A stretch of DNA of 64,000 nucleotides from Vreelandella sp031769195 (GTDB lineage Bacteria; Pseudomonadota; Gammaproteobacteria; Pseudomonadales; Halomonadaceae). The position numbers were made by a program, and so were the translations under genes. Location: contig NZ_JAVHNP010000001.1 in NCBI RefSeq assembly GCF_031769195.1, forward strand, positions 124,001 to 188,000. Reading direction: 5' to 3'. Positions 51,586 through 59,840 of the stretch are shown here, in pieces (position 1 is the stretch's first letter; the number at the start of each line of letters is the position of its first letter). The notes under the pieces are model-generated. The model worked only from the letters and a program-made list of their open reading frames with translations. It ran no database searches and was not told where the DNA came from.

Positions 51586-51669
51586 ATGCCCTCTACTACT
51601 ACCATTGTTGTTGTCGTTGTTGTGGTTGCCGTCGCGATCTTTGGCTTTAGCGGTGGACTACCGTTTTAA
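51586..51669 (+). CDS. 27-residue valine-rich membrane microprotein
   Basis: A very short frame encodes MPSTTTIVVVVVVVAVAIFG then FSGGLPF. It has a seven-valine run within a single hydrophobic segment long enough to span a membrane. GGAAGAG stands just upstream of the ATG, a strong ribosome site. I recognise no family; it resembles other tiny membrane peptides only in composition. It lies between the putative metallopeptidase gene and the convergent diguanylate cyclase gene. Confidence 0.6.
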   Translation: MPSTTTIVVVVVVVAVAIFGFSGGLPF

Positions 51670-51684
51670 AAAGCTGCAACCTCA

Positions 51685-52557
51685 CTAGCGCGTACGCCGC
51701 CTTTTCATTCGGTACATTTTCACATCGGCATAGTTAAGGAGCGTATCCGCATCTTTGCCGTCTTCTGGGTAGGTAGCTATACCTACACTGCAAGACGGCA
51801 TACTGATACCGCCCATATTTATCCCACTTACCTCTGCCTCTAGAGGCGCAGATAGCACATCTAACAAGCTGGCCGCTTTTTCTATGGCCGCATCTTTTGA
51901 ATGTACGTCGGTTAATAGCACCGTAAACTCGTCACCCCCCATACGGGCCACTGTATCGGTGTCACGCACACTGGCTTCCAAACGACGGGCAACCTCACAC
52001 AGCACGGCATCCCCTACCGCATGGCCGTAACCATCATTGATGCGCTTAAAGTCGTTTACGTCTAAAAACAGCAGCGCAAAACGGGTTTGATAGCGCTTTG
52101 CAGTATTAAAGGCAGATTCTAAACGATCGTAAAACAGCGAACGATTGGTCAACTTAGTTAATGAATCGTGATGTGCCAAAAAGCGAAGATCGTCTTCCGC
52201 CTGCACTTGGGCGGTTACATCTCGCGCCACACCTATGCGAACCTGCTCTTCATCCGACCAGCGTGCGGACCACAATACATGCACCACGCTGCCGTTTTTA
52301 TGGAGGTAACGGTTACGAAAATCGAGATGAGGCTGTCCATTCATGACTCGCTTAATAGAGGCTTTAGTCTCGACCAAATCCTCTGGATGCATGTACCACG
52401 TGATGGACGTCCCGATCAGCTCCTCGGCACGATAGCCCAGCAGCGATTCACAGGCATCGCTCACAAAAAGGATCTGATGGTCCGCACTTACCACAAACAC
52501 GGTATCGAGCATCAAATGGATCAGCTTGGGATAGAGCGCCTGCAAATCAACGGACAT
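51685..52557 (-). CDS. PAS-GGDEF diguanylate cyclase
   Basis: This 290-residue signalling protein has an N-terminal PAS domain (DTVFVVSADHQILFVSDACESLLGYRAEELIG... RNRYLHKNGSVVHVLW). The GGDEF domain starts with LAHHDSLTKLTNRSLFYDRL and has an intact active site, RMGGDEFTVLL. An inhibitory RxxD site (RDTD) is five residues before GGDEF, so the product c-di-GMP should feed back on activity. No membrane helix is seen. The ATG at 52557 is preferred over a TTG 18 codons upstream. It probably affects the biofilm/motility switch that Csr/Rsm RNAs also govern. Confidence 0.92.
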   Translation of the reverse strand: MSVDLQALYPKLIHLMLDTVFVVSADHQILFVSDACESLLGYRAEELIGTSITWYMHPEDLVETKASIKRVMNGQPHLDFRNRYLHKNGSVVHVLWSARWSDEEQVRIGVARDVTAQVQAEDDLRFLAHHDSLTKLTNRSLFYDRLESAFNTAKRYQTRFALLFLDVNDFKRINDGYGHAVGDAVLCEVARRLEASVRDTDTVARMGGDEFTVLLTDVHSKDAAIEKAASLLDVLSAPLEAEVSGINMGGISMPSCSVGIATYPEDGKDADTLLNYADVKMYRMKRRRTR

Positions 52558-52784
52558 GAGCAACCTAGTCGAGTGACTTTTCTCGAGTATAGACAGAACG
52601 GGGGTCGTCAAGGCAACTGTTATGTTGATGGGGGAGACGCACTACACGCTGAAACCAGGATGCAGTTTGTGTATTCGCGACAATAGTGACTAGTGCCAAG
52701 GGAACTAAACTTCACAGCCAGCGCGATTGTCATGCGTAGCATAACGTTGTTGGAGTTACCAAAATGTCCAAATCTAAGACATAA

Positions 52785-52816
52785 AAAAAGCCCGCTGATT
52801 GCTCAGCGGGCTTTTT
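52785..52816 (-). terminator. Terminator of tRNA-Ser (symmetrical)
   Basis: A 14-bp stem (AAAAAGCCCGCTGA / TCAGCGGGCTTTTT) with a TTGC loop and T run on the minus strand lies 9 nt after the tRNA-Ser 3' end. Confidence 0.92.
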
Positions 52817-52824
52817 AAATTCTG

Positions 52825-52912
52825 TGGCGGAGAGGGAGGGATTCGAACCCTCGAAGCCTTTCGACTTACACACTTTCCAGGCGTGCTCCTTCGACCACTC
52901 GGACACCTCTCC
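52825..52912 (-). tRNA. tRNA-Ser (anticodon GGA)
   Basis: An 88-nt class II tRNA on the minus strand with a long variable arm. Acceptor GGAGAGG pairs with CCTCTCC, then discriminator G and an encoded CCA. Anticodon loop CTGGAAA gives GGA. Confidence 0.95.
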
Positions 52913-53019
52913 ACATTTTAGTTCTGCTGTCAGGCGCTGCCTTTCTCAACAGAACGGCGCATATTCTATGGCCTAAGCCGTGAAATAGCAAGCCTTTTTC
53001 CTGCTTAGCTTTTCCCTAC

Positions 53020-53526
53020 TTAGGCGTTTGGCAGCACGGCGTAGCGGCCGGTGGCTTCTAGGCAGAGCGAATCGCCGCAATAGAGCTGATGGGTCAGTTC
53101 GATGCTGCCTTTGCCTCGCTCGCTGAGTTTGGCGGCAAGCTTTTCAGGGCCGTCAGGGTGGCTGGGGGCGCAGGTCATGCGGTAGTCACCCGTCACAGGG
53201 GCGAGAAAGCGCTGGCTGGCCTCGGCGACGACCACGTCTTGCGCCCTGCCCTGCTGACGAAGCCATAATGTCACCCAGCACCAGCCTTGTAGCGTGGTTT
53301 GCGCACTCAACGCGCCGCCAAAGCCAGTGCCTTTGTCGTTGAGGTTAGGCGTGAGCGCCAGTTGCCATGTGAGCGAACTGTTGGCTTGGCTCATTCGGGT
53401 AAGGCCAAGCGCTTTCACCATAGGAATGGCCGCTTCCAGCCAGCGCTGAAAAGCGGCTAAATCCTCCTCGCCTTCCGGAAGTGGCAGGCGGGGATGGGGA
53501 ATGCCGGGCTGGCGATCTTGGCTCAT
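53020..53526 (-). CDS. YiiD C-terminal-type hotdog thioesterase
   Basis: This 168-residue protein has the hotdog-fold pattern of the YiiD_C putative thioesterase family: LALTPNLNDKGTGFGGALSAQTTLQGW with N-x-N-x3-T-x-F-G-G, and a C-terminal EATGRYAVLP. It probably hydrolyses acyl-CoA thioesters; the substrate is unknown. Unlike E. coli YiiD, no N-terminal acetyltransferase domain is fused. AAGGAGG precedes the ATG. It follows the nitroreductase gene on the same strand by about 30 bp, suggesting an operon with it and queF. Confidence 0.83.
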   Translation of the reverse strand: MSQDRQPGIPHPRLPLPEGEEDLAAFQRWLEAAIPMVKALGLTRMSQANSSLTWQLALTPNLNDKGTGFGGALSAQTTLQGWCWVTLWLRQQGRAQDVVVAEASQRFLAPVTGDYRMTCAPSHPDGPEKLAAKLSERGKGSIELTHQLYCGDSLCLEATGRYAVLPNA

Positions 53527-53556
53527 GGCGGCCTCCTTGGCGTCACGGGTGGTGAG

Positions 53557-54117
53557 TTAAGCCCAGCGCTCGACGAAATCCGCGCTGTTGTGGGTGGCCA
53601 CCGGCTTGTGGCGACCCGCTAGGCTACCTAGGTAGATAAACGCGACGACCTCGTCGTCTTCATCCAGGCTAAGACCTTTGCGTACCACGGGATCAAACGC
53701 GTATTTACCGCTGCGCCACATCGCCCCAAGGCCTAGCGCATGGGCGGCAAGCAGAATGCCATGAGCAGCACAGCCAGCGGAAATCACCTGCTCGATTTTA
53801 GGCACTTTGGCGATATCGGGCGTCACCTTGGCAATCACCGCGATAATCATTGGTGCCCGTAACGGCTTTTTGCGTGCCGAGTTCAGCGTATCATCACTGG
53901 CGTGGGGGTCTTCCTGAAACTCGGCTTCCGCAAACAGCTCGCCCAGGCGGTCCCGGCCTTCGCCGGTAAACTCAATAAAGCGCCACGGGCGAAGCTCTTT
54001 ATGGTCGGGCGCGCGCAGGGCCGCTTGGTAAATGGCGCTGAGCTGGTCGGCGTTGGGGGCAGGCTCAGTGAGCTTGCCCATGGAGCTACGTTCGTGAAGC
54101 AGAGTAATGGCGTCCAT
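53557..54117 (-). CDS. Nitroreductase-family flavoprotein (YdjA-like)
   Basis: This 186-residue FMN-dependent oxidoreductase shows HERSSMGKLTEPAP (FMN phosphate-binding R-x-S-x-x), APDHKELRPWRFI typical of YdjA-type minimal nitroreductases, and AAHALGLGAMWRSG. It uses NAD(P)H to reduce nitro or quinone-like compounds; the natural substrate is unknown. A GGAG ribosome site precedes the ATG. It lies between queF and the thioesterase gene on the minus strand. Confidence 0.9.
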   Translation of the reverse strand: MDAITLLHERSSMGKLTEPAPNADQLSAIYQAALRAPDHKELRPWRFIEFTGEGRDRLGELFAEAEFQEDPHASDDTLNSARKKPLRAPMIIAVIAKVTPDIAKVPKIEQVISAGCAAHGILLAAHALGLGAMWRSGKYAFDPVVRKGLSLDEDDEVVAFIYLGSLAGRHKPVATHNSADFVERWA

Positions 54118-54146
54118 GGTGACTCCTTCTCCAATGAAGGTGGGCG

Positions 54147-54980
54147 TTACTGCCGGGCAAGGCGCAGCGGGCTGGGGGGTGTCAGCCCTGGGGTGGCTCG
54201 CCAGGGGCTGATATCTAGGCCGCCACGGCGCACGTAGCGGGCCAATACCAGCAGCTCTTCTGGCTTCGCTTGCTGCATCAAGTCCGTAAAAATATGCTCG
54301 ACGCAGTGCTCGTGAAAGTCTTGATGCTGACGATAACCAATCAGATAACGCAGCAGGCTCTCGCGATCAAGTTTTGGGCCTTTATAGCGAATTAACACGC
54401 TACCCCAGTCCGGTTGGCCAGTCACCGGGCAGTTGGATTTTAAAAGATGCGAATGCAGCGTCTCTTCGACGATCTCATCGCCAGTGGCTAGATGCGCCGC
54501 GCTGGGCGTGTAGTCGCTCACCTCGATATCTAAATCATCCAGGCACTCGCCCGGCAGGCGCTGAGGTGCCAGTTCGCTATCATCCACTCCCAGAAGCTCA
54601 ACACTTACGCTGGCACCGGCGGCACCGCTAAGGTCTCGCACCAGCGTTTCTTCCACCTCGGCTTGGCTGGCAAAGCGGGTTTGGTTGAGGCTGTTGAGGT
54701 AGAGTTTCCAGGATTTGGACTCAATCAAATGAGGTGAGCTTGCTGGCAGGCGAAAACGTGCCACCGCGACAATCGGTTTGCCGCGACCGTTGAGCCAGGA
54801 AAGTTCAAACGCATGCCACTCATCTTCCCCCACAAATGGCAGCGCACCCTCTTCAATGCCCAGTGGCGCCCGGTTGGCCGCACGGGGAATGGGGTACAGC
54901 AATCCCGCATCGTACTGCTCGGGGTAAGCGGAATCGCGCCCTAGGGGCGCATGTTCTAAGGTATCGGGGCGGTGTGCCAT
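54147..54980 (-). CDS. queF: NADPH-dependent preQ0 reductase QueF
   Basis: This 277-residue enzyme reduces the nitrile of 7-cyano-7-deazaguanine to preQ1 in queuosine synthesis. It is the long, bi-domain (E. coli-type) form. The QueF motif is present in HLIESKSWKLYLNSLNQTRF, and the catalytic cysteine in LKSNCPVTGQPDWGSVLI. The C-terminal half includes RYHxDFHE-like YRQHQDFHEHCVE. Queuosine sits at position 34 of tRNAs including tRNA-Asn, three genes for which lie in this window. Confidence 0.96.
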   Translation of the reverse strand: MAHRPDTLEHAPLGRDSAYPEQYDAGLLYPIPRAANRAPLGIEEGALPFVGEDEWHAFELSWLNGRGKPIVAVARFRLPASSPHLIESKSWKLYLNSLNQTRFASQAEVEETLVRDLSGAAGASVSVELLGVDDSELAPQRLPGECLDDLDIEVSDYTPSAAHLATGDEIVEETLHSHLLKSNCPVTGQPDWGSVLIRYKGPKLDRESLLRYLIGYRQHQDFHEHCVEHIFTDLMQQAKPEELLVLARYVRRGGLDISPWRATPGLTPPSPLRLARQ

Positions 54981-55041
54981 GAAAACTCTCTTAGTCGTGC
55001 CATCTTATAAGGGTATTTCAATCAAGGCTGCGAAGGCGACC

Positions 55042-55815
55042 CTAGCTACGTATGCCTTTGCCACGCTCTAGCATGGTCAGCGCCACCATAAACAGTACGA
55101 CGATAAAGGCGAAAATAGCGGCCAATGCCCAGCCTACCGGAATATCAGAAACGCCTAAAAAACCGTAACGGAAGACATTCACCATATACAGAATCGGGTT
55201 GAGCATCGAGACGCCTTGCCAGAAGTCCGGCAGCATCGAAATCGAGTAAAACACCCCGCCTAGATAGGTGAGCGGCGTCAGAATAAACGTTGGCACGATG
55301 GAGATATCATCAAATTTGTTCGCCAGCAGCGCGTTAATAAAGCCGCCAATGGAGAATAGCGCCGAGGTGAGCACCACCACTAATACGGTAAGCAGCGGAT
55401 GCTCGACCGTTAAGCGGGTAAAGAACAGCGACACCAGCGTCACGATCAGCCCCACGCCCAAGCCACGGGCCATTCCGCCCAAAATAAAGCCGGAAAGAAT
55501 GACACCATTCGGCATCGGCGACACCATCATCTCTTCAATGGAGCGCTGAAACTTGTTGGAGAAAAAACTGGAGGCCACGTTGGAGTAGCTGTTGGTGATC
55601 ACCGACATCATGATCAGCCCTGGCACAATGAAGTCCATGTAGCTGAAGCCGTCCATATCACCAATGCGCGACCCAATCAGATTGCCAAAAATAATAAAAT
55701 ACATGGCCATGGTGATGGAAGGCGGAAGCAGGGTTTGCGGCCAAATACGGGTAAACCGCTTGATCTCTTTGAGTACTAGCGTCCATAGAGCCACGAGGGT
55801 TTGCATTGCATTCAT
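55042..55815 (-). CDS. ABC-2-type permease (YadH-like)
   Basis: This 257-residue protein has six predicted helices and the ABC-2 signature region EEMMVSPMPNGVILSGFILGGMARG, followed by a conserved LGGVFYSISMLPDFWQ. It matches E. coli YadH in length and pattern. Its ATG overlaps the ATPase stop by 4 bp (ATGA). Together they form a small exporter of unknown substrate. Confidence 0.92.
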   Translation of the reverse strand: MNAMQTLVALWTLVLKEIKRFTRIWPQTLLPPSITMAMYFIIFGNLIGSRIGDMDGFSYMDFIVPGLIMMSVITNSYSNVASSFFSNKFQRSIEEMMVSPMPNGVILSGFILGGMARGLGVGLIVTLVSLFFTRLTVEHPLLTVLVVVLTSALFSIGGFINALLANKFDDISIVPTFILTPLTYLGGVFYSISMLPDFWQGVSMLNPILYMVNVFRYGFLGVSDIPVGWALAAIFAFIVVLFMVALTMLERGKGIRS

Positions 55816-56774
55816 GCGCGGGCCTCCTGCTGTTCACGCTGGTCGATGGCCTGCTGGCTGCTCTCTACCATGGAAACAAACATCTCCTCTAGGCGGTTGG
55901 CGCGGTTACGCATCGAGACGACCTGGATGCCCTGCTCGCTTAACGCATGAAACACATCATTCAACTGCTGGCCGCGATGAATCACCAGCGCCAGCTGAGA
56001 AGGTTCGATTTTCTGCAGCTCAAAACCTTCGATTACAGGCACGTGTGCAACCGGTGCGGCGAGATCCAGCAGGAAGGTTTCGGTGTCCAGCTCTGCCAGC
56101 AGCTCACGCACGCTGGTGTTCCGCACGATTTCACCATGATTAATAATGGCGATATTGCGACACAGGCTTTCGGCTTCTTCGAGATAATGCGTGGTTAAGA
56201 TGATCGTGGTGCCTTCATCGCGGTTAATGCGGCGCATGTACTCCCACATGCTGCGGCGAAGTTCGATATCGACCCCAGCGGTAGGTTCATCAAGAATGAG
56301 CAGCTTGGGGCGATGCATCAATGCACGGGCAATCATCAGGCGGCGCTTCATACCCCCTGAGAGCATGCGTGCACTGCCGTTGCGTTTTTCCCAGAGCCCT
56401 AAGTCGGTCAGCAGTTGCTTGGCACGTGGCAGCGCTTCGCTGCGCTTCATGCCGTAATAGCCTGCCTGGGCCAGCACGATATCCAGCACTTTCTCAAACT
56501 GGTTGAAGTTGAATTCCTGCGGCACCACGCCTAGCTGATACTTAGCTTTAGCGAAGTCTTTATCAATATCGATACCGAAGATGGAGACTTTGCCCGCAGA
56601 CTTTTGCACTAACGAGCACACCACGCCCAGAGTGGTGGACTTTCCTGCGCCGTTGGGGCCCAACAGCGCAAAAAAATCGCCCTGCTGGACGTCTAAATCA
56701 ATACCTTTTAACGCTTGGAAGCCGTTGCCGTATACCTTGGTGAGGCCACGGATCGACAATGCCGGTTCGGCCAT
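55812..56774 (-). CDS. ABC transporter ATP-binding protein (YadG-like)
   Basis: This 320-residue nucleotide-binding subunit has Walker A LLGPNGAGKSTTLG, signature MLSGGMKRRLMIARAL, Walker B LLILDEPTAGVD and switch histidine in IILTTHYLEEAESL. A C-terminal extension of about 90 residues follows, as in E. coli YadG. It partners with the permease encoded immediately downstream. It does not obviously belong to the permease pair at 31-33 kb, which is 22 kb away, though trans-acting service cannot be excluded. Confidence 0.94.
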   Translation of the reverse strand: MAEPALSIRGLTKVYGNGFQALKGIDLDVQQGDFFALLGPNGAGKSTTLGVVCSLVQKSAGKVSIFGIDIDKDFAKAKYQLGVVPQEFNFNQFEKVLDIVLAQAGYYGMKRSEALPRAKQLLTDLGLWEKRNGSARMLSGGMKRRLMIARALMHRPKLLILDEPTAGVDIELRRSMWEYMRRINRDEGTTIILTTHYLEEAESLCRNIAIINHGEIVRNTSVRELLAELDTETFLLDLAAPVAHVPVIEGFELQKIEPSQLALVIHRGQQLNDVFHALSEQGIQVVSMRNRANRLEEMFVSMVESSQQAIDQREQQEARA

Positions 56775-57048
56775 GAATATGTCCTGTCAGCAAGTGGGGA
56801 GCACAAAGAGCTAGAAGCAAGGATATCGGGGCAGGCGTATATTTTTTCAAGTTAGCCTCTTATAACGCTTTACTACACATCGGCATGTTGCTGATTTCGC
56901 GACGTTAAATCCTACATTAAGTGACACTTTGCCACGTTATTACTGCAGTAGCGCCTCAATTAATACTTTAGTATTAGCCCGTAGCGCCGCGCCCACACAG
57001 CGCTACCTCAAGGGAACATACTAAATTTATAAGAGAGCCAACCAGATA

Positions 57049-58674
57049 ATGAGCACTGCGATAACTGCCCTACCTGGCACGAACAGCCCACTGCCCTCGT
57101 CACCTGCCGCCACAAAGACAGGGCTGGCGGGTTTACCCCTGCGCCGCCAGCGGCTGCTAGGCGTCGCCATTTTATGGCTGATCCTGGCCGTGATGATTAC
57201 GATCAATGCGTTTCAAAGCCGCGCACTGCTGTACACCGAGCGAGAACAGCGCATGGTCACCGCGGTGGATATCGCGCTGTCCACCTTAGAGCACTACCAC
57301 CAGCTTGCTGAGCAGGGCCAGCTCTCCATGCCAGAAGCGCAGCGACAAGCGTTCAACACCCTGCGCGATGTTCGTTTTGGCGAAGAGGATAACTATCTTT
57401 TTGCCTTCAATGGCAGCCTGCGCATGCTGGCACACCCCACTCGAGAAATGGGGGAAGATATTTCCCAGGTGAAAGACCCAGAAGGCACGCTGATCTTTCA
57501 AACCATACTCGATAACACCCAAGCCACAGGCAGTGGCTTTACTGAATACTTCTCTAACTTTGCCCGGGGCGGCGATGCTAAACCTCAGGTTCGCGCTTAC
57601 TCTGCCACATTTGCACCATGGGACGTGTACGTGGCGAGCGGCGTTTTTGTGGGCGATGTTAATAGCACCATCATGAGCCAACTGATGGAGAGCATTCTGG
57701 TCGGCATCGTGGCCGGTGTCATGGTCACGCTGGCCTTCTGGGGAATGATCGCGCTGATTTTACGCCGCTTAGGCGGTGAGCCAAGCTATGCTGCCAGCGT
57801 CGTCGCACGCATCGCGCAGGGTGATTTAACAGCGCCGGTGGCCCTGCATCACAACGACAACCGCAGCCTTCTTTACGACATTCGCCAGATGCGCGATAAG
57901 CTGCGCGACGCTATGCAGGAGATTCAATCCACCAGCTCTGCGGTTGATCATAACGCAGGCGATATCGCCGCTGGCAACCAGGAGCTCTCCTCGCGGACCG
58001 AACAGCAGGCCGCTGCGCTTCAACAAACCTCCTCCAGCATGGAAGAAGTAACCGCGACCGTCCGCCAGACCGCCGACAGCGTAGAGCAGGCCAAAGAGCT
58101 AGTACGCAGCGCAGGGGAAACGTCTCAAGCCGGTCAGAAGGCTATTGGCGACGCAGTAGCGTCTATGCAAGAAATTACCGCGGAAGCAGACAAAATCACC
58201 GATATCGTGTCGCTGATTGATAGCATTGCTTTCCAGACGAATATCCTGGCCCTGAATGCCTCAGTGGAAGCCGCACGAGCAGGCGAGCATGGCCGCGGTT
58301 TTGCGGTAGTAGCTGGCGAAGTACGCCAACTGGCCAACCGCTCGGCCAGCGCTGCTCACGAAATCAAAGGGTTAATTACTGCGTCTAACGCACAGGTAAG
58401 CACTGGCGCCACCCTAGTGGATACCGCCAAGCAGCGCATGCAGGATATTGACCAACGAATTCAGCGCGTAAACGACCTGTTCTCAGACATCACCGCCGCC
58501 ACCCATGAGCAAACCCGTGGTATTGAGCAAATCAATGTGGCCATCGCCCAACTCGACCAGGCAACACAAGACAACGCCTCTATGGTTCAGCAAACTGCCA
58601 CATCTGCCCAAGACCTTAAACAGCGCTCTCAGTCGCTTAACAGCGTGGTAGGCCACTTCACACTGGTTGAGTAA
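57049..58674 (+). CDS. Methyl-accepting chemotaxis protein with Cache-type sensor
   Basis: This 541-residue chemoreceptor has an unusually long cytoplasmic N-terminus of about 35 residues, then TM1 (LLGVAILWLILAVMITINAF). A single periplasmic sCache-type domain follows (FGEEDNYLFAFNGSLRMLAHP; FAPWDVYVASGVFVGDV), then TM2, HAMP (IAQGDLTAPV) and a full signalling domain with the conserved hairpin (QTNILALNASVEAARAGEHG, GFAVVAGEVRQLA). The ligand is unknown; sCache receptors often sense small organic acids. It is a single-gene unit with a hairpin downstream. Confidence 0.93.
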   Translation: MSTAITALPGTNSPLPSSPAATKTGLAGLPLRRQRLLGVAILWLILAVMITINAFQSRALLYTEREQRMVTAVDIALSTLEHYHQLAEQGQLSMPEAQRQAFNTLRDVRFGEEDNYLFAFNGSLRMLAHPTREMGEDISQVKDPEGTLIFQTILDNTQATGSGFTEYFSNFARGGDAKPQVRAYSATFAPWDVYVASGVFVGDVNSTIMSQLMESILVGIVAGVMVTLAFWGMIALILRRLGGEPSYAASVVARIAQGDLTAPVALHHNDNRSLLYDIRQMRDKLRDAMQEIQSTSSAVDHNAGDIAAGNQELSSRTEQQAAALQQTSSSMEEVTATVRQTADSVEQAKELVRSAGETSQAGQKAIGDAVASMQEITAEADKITDIVSLIDSIAFQTNILALNASVEAARAGEHGRGFAVVAGEVRQLANRSASAAHEIKGLITASNAQVSTGATLVDTAKQRMQDIDQRIQRVNDLFSDITAATHEQTRGIEQINVAIAQLDQATQDNASMVQQTATSAQDLKQRSQSLNSVVGHFTLVE

Positions 58675-58682
58675 ACCACTCA

Positions 58683-58707
58683 GCGCTCAGGCTTTGCGCC
58701 TGGGCGC
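58683..58707 (+). terminator. Hairpin after the chemoreceptor gene
   Basis: A 10-bp stem (GCGCTCAGGC / GCCTGGGCGC, one G-T pair) with a TTTGC loop starts 9 nt after the stop codon. There is no T tract, so it may be a Rho-associated or processing structure. Confidence 0.45.
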
Positions 58708-58850
58708 CACCCTGCCTCTCATCAATGCTGAGTCAAATGACACGCACGCAAAAACGCCGCTATTAAGCGGTATATAGAAAAATAGAAATCAGGAAGAAAA
58801 GGGTAGGCACTTAGTTTGCAGGGGCTTAAACCGCCAGAAAGGTGTTTGCA

Positions 58851-58925
58851 TGGAGCGGGAAAAGAGATTCGAACTCTCGACCCTCGCCTTGGCAAGGCGA
58901 TGCTCTACCACTGAGCTATTCCCGC
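58851..58925 (-). tRNA. tRNA-Gly (anticodon GCC), copy 1
   Basis: Minus-strand cloverleaf starting GCGGGAATAGCTCAG and ending TTCCCGC, T, CCA. Anticodon loop TTGCCAA gives GCC. It is the most downstream gene of the minus-strand array. Confidence 0.96.
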
Positions 58926-58959
58926 AACGCAAACAATGCACAACAACTTGCAGAGTGAG

Positions 58960-59035
58960 TGGCGTCCCATAAGGGGTTCGAACCCTTGTTACCGCCGTGA
59001 AAGGGCGGTGTCCTAGACCACTAGACGAATGGGAC
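58960..59035 (-). tRNA. tRNA-Glu (anticodon TTC), copy 1
   Basis: Minus-strand cloverleaf starting GTCCCATTCGTCTAG and ending ATGGGAC, G, CCA. Anticodon loop CTTTCAC gives TTC. Confidence 0.96.
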
Positions 59036-59046
59036 GTATAGGCTTT

Positions 59047-59121
59047 TGGAGCGGGAAAAGAGATTCGAACTCTCGACCCTCGCCTTGGCAAGGCGATGCT
59101 CTACCACTGAGCTATTCCCGC
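59047..59121 (-). tRNA. tRNA-Gly (anticodon GCC), copy 2
   Basis: Identical in sequence to the copy at 58851-58925. Confidence 0.96.
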
Positions 59122-59161
59122 TTAATAAGCTGTCTCACTACACATTTTGCTGCTATCGGAT

Positions 59162-59237
59162 TGGCGTCCCATAAGGGGTTCGAACCCTTGTTACCGCCGT
59201 GAAAGGGCGGTGTCCTAGACCACTAGACGAATGGGAC
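59162..59237 (-). tRNA. tRNA-Glu (anticodon TTC), copy 2
   Basis: Identical in sequence to the copy at 58960-59035. Confidence 0.96.
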
Positions 59238-59257
59238 GCTGTAAGCATTTGACTGCT

Positions 59258-59332
59258 TGGAGCGGGAAAAGAGATTCGAACTCTCGACCCTCGCCTTGGC
59301 AAGGCGATGCTCTACCACTGAGCTATTCCCGC
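59258..59332 (-). tRNA. tRNA-Gly (anticodon GCC), copy 3
   Basis: Identical in sequence to the other two tRNA-Gly copies. Confidence 0.96.
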
Positions 59333-59357
59333 GACTCCGATACCTTAACGATTTAAG

Positions 59358-59433
59358 TGGCGTCCCATAAGGGGTTCGAACCCTTGTTACCGCCGTGAAA
59401 GGGCGGTGTCCTAGACCACTAGACGAATGGGAC
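59358..59433 (-). tRNA. tRNA-Glu (anticodon TTC), copy 3
   Basis: Identical to the other two tRNA-Glu copies. It is the first gene transcribed in the array; the array promoter should lie in 59434-59520. Confidence 0.96.
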
Positions 59434-59753
59434 GTTTCGTTGCCTCGTCGAGGTGGCGCGTATATTACTCAGAGCAGGGGGTGAGTGTCAAGCACTCTGA
59501 TATAGAAACGTTTATTGCCCCTCCAAAGGCGATGCGCAAACTTAGTGCCGGGCCGCCCCTTCTCGCCCACTTCTCGCCTCATTGCGGTGCATGAACATCT
59601 ACTTCGCACGTTACTAGGGCGCTTGCTGTATATAGCCCCCGATTCTACTTCCTCCCTTTTATCTCTCATCGACACGCCATGAAGGCCCTGCCCCCAGGTT
59701 TAAAGTAACGACAAAACGCCAAAAATCTTTCATTTAAAATAAAATCGATTTTT
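59434..59753. other. Divergent regulatory region between tRNA array and TRAP operon
   Basis: This 320-bp stretch has no gene. It should hold the minus-strand tRNA promoter near its left end. At its right end an imperfect inverted repeat (GCCAAAAATC at 59718-59727 and GATTTTTTGGC at 59747-59757) overlaps the sigma-54 -24 element and could be an operator or architectural site. Confidence 0.5.
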
Positions 59754-59769
59754 TGGCATACCCCTTGCA
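59754..59769 (+). promoter_or_regulatory. Sigma-54 (RpoN) promoter of the TRAP operon
   Basis: TGGCATACCCCTTGCA matches the sigma-54 consensus TGGCAC-N5-TTGCA at all but one position. It keeps GG and GC exactly ten bases apart, placing the start near 59780, about 60 bases before the binding-protein ATG. Transcription would need an enhancer-binding activator, typical of DctD-like control of carboxylate uptake. Confidence 0.8.
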
Positions 59770-59840
59770 ACCTCATTGATGATCAAACGGCGTGACTCAT
59801 CTGCCAACCCATGCTTACTCCTGACTGCTTGAGGTGCCTT

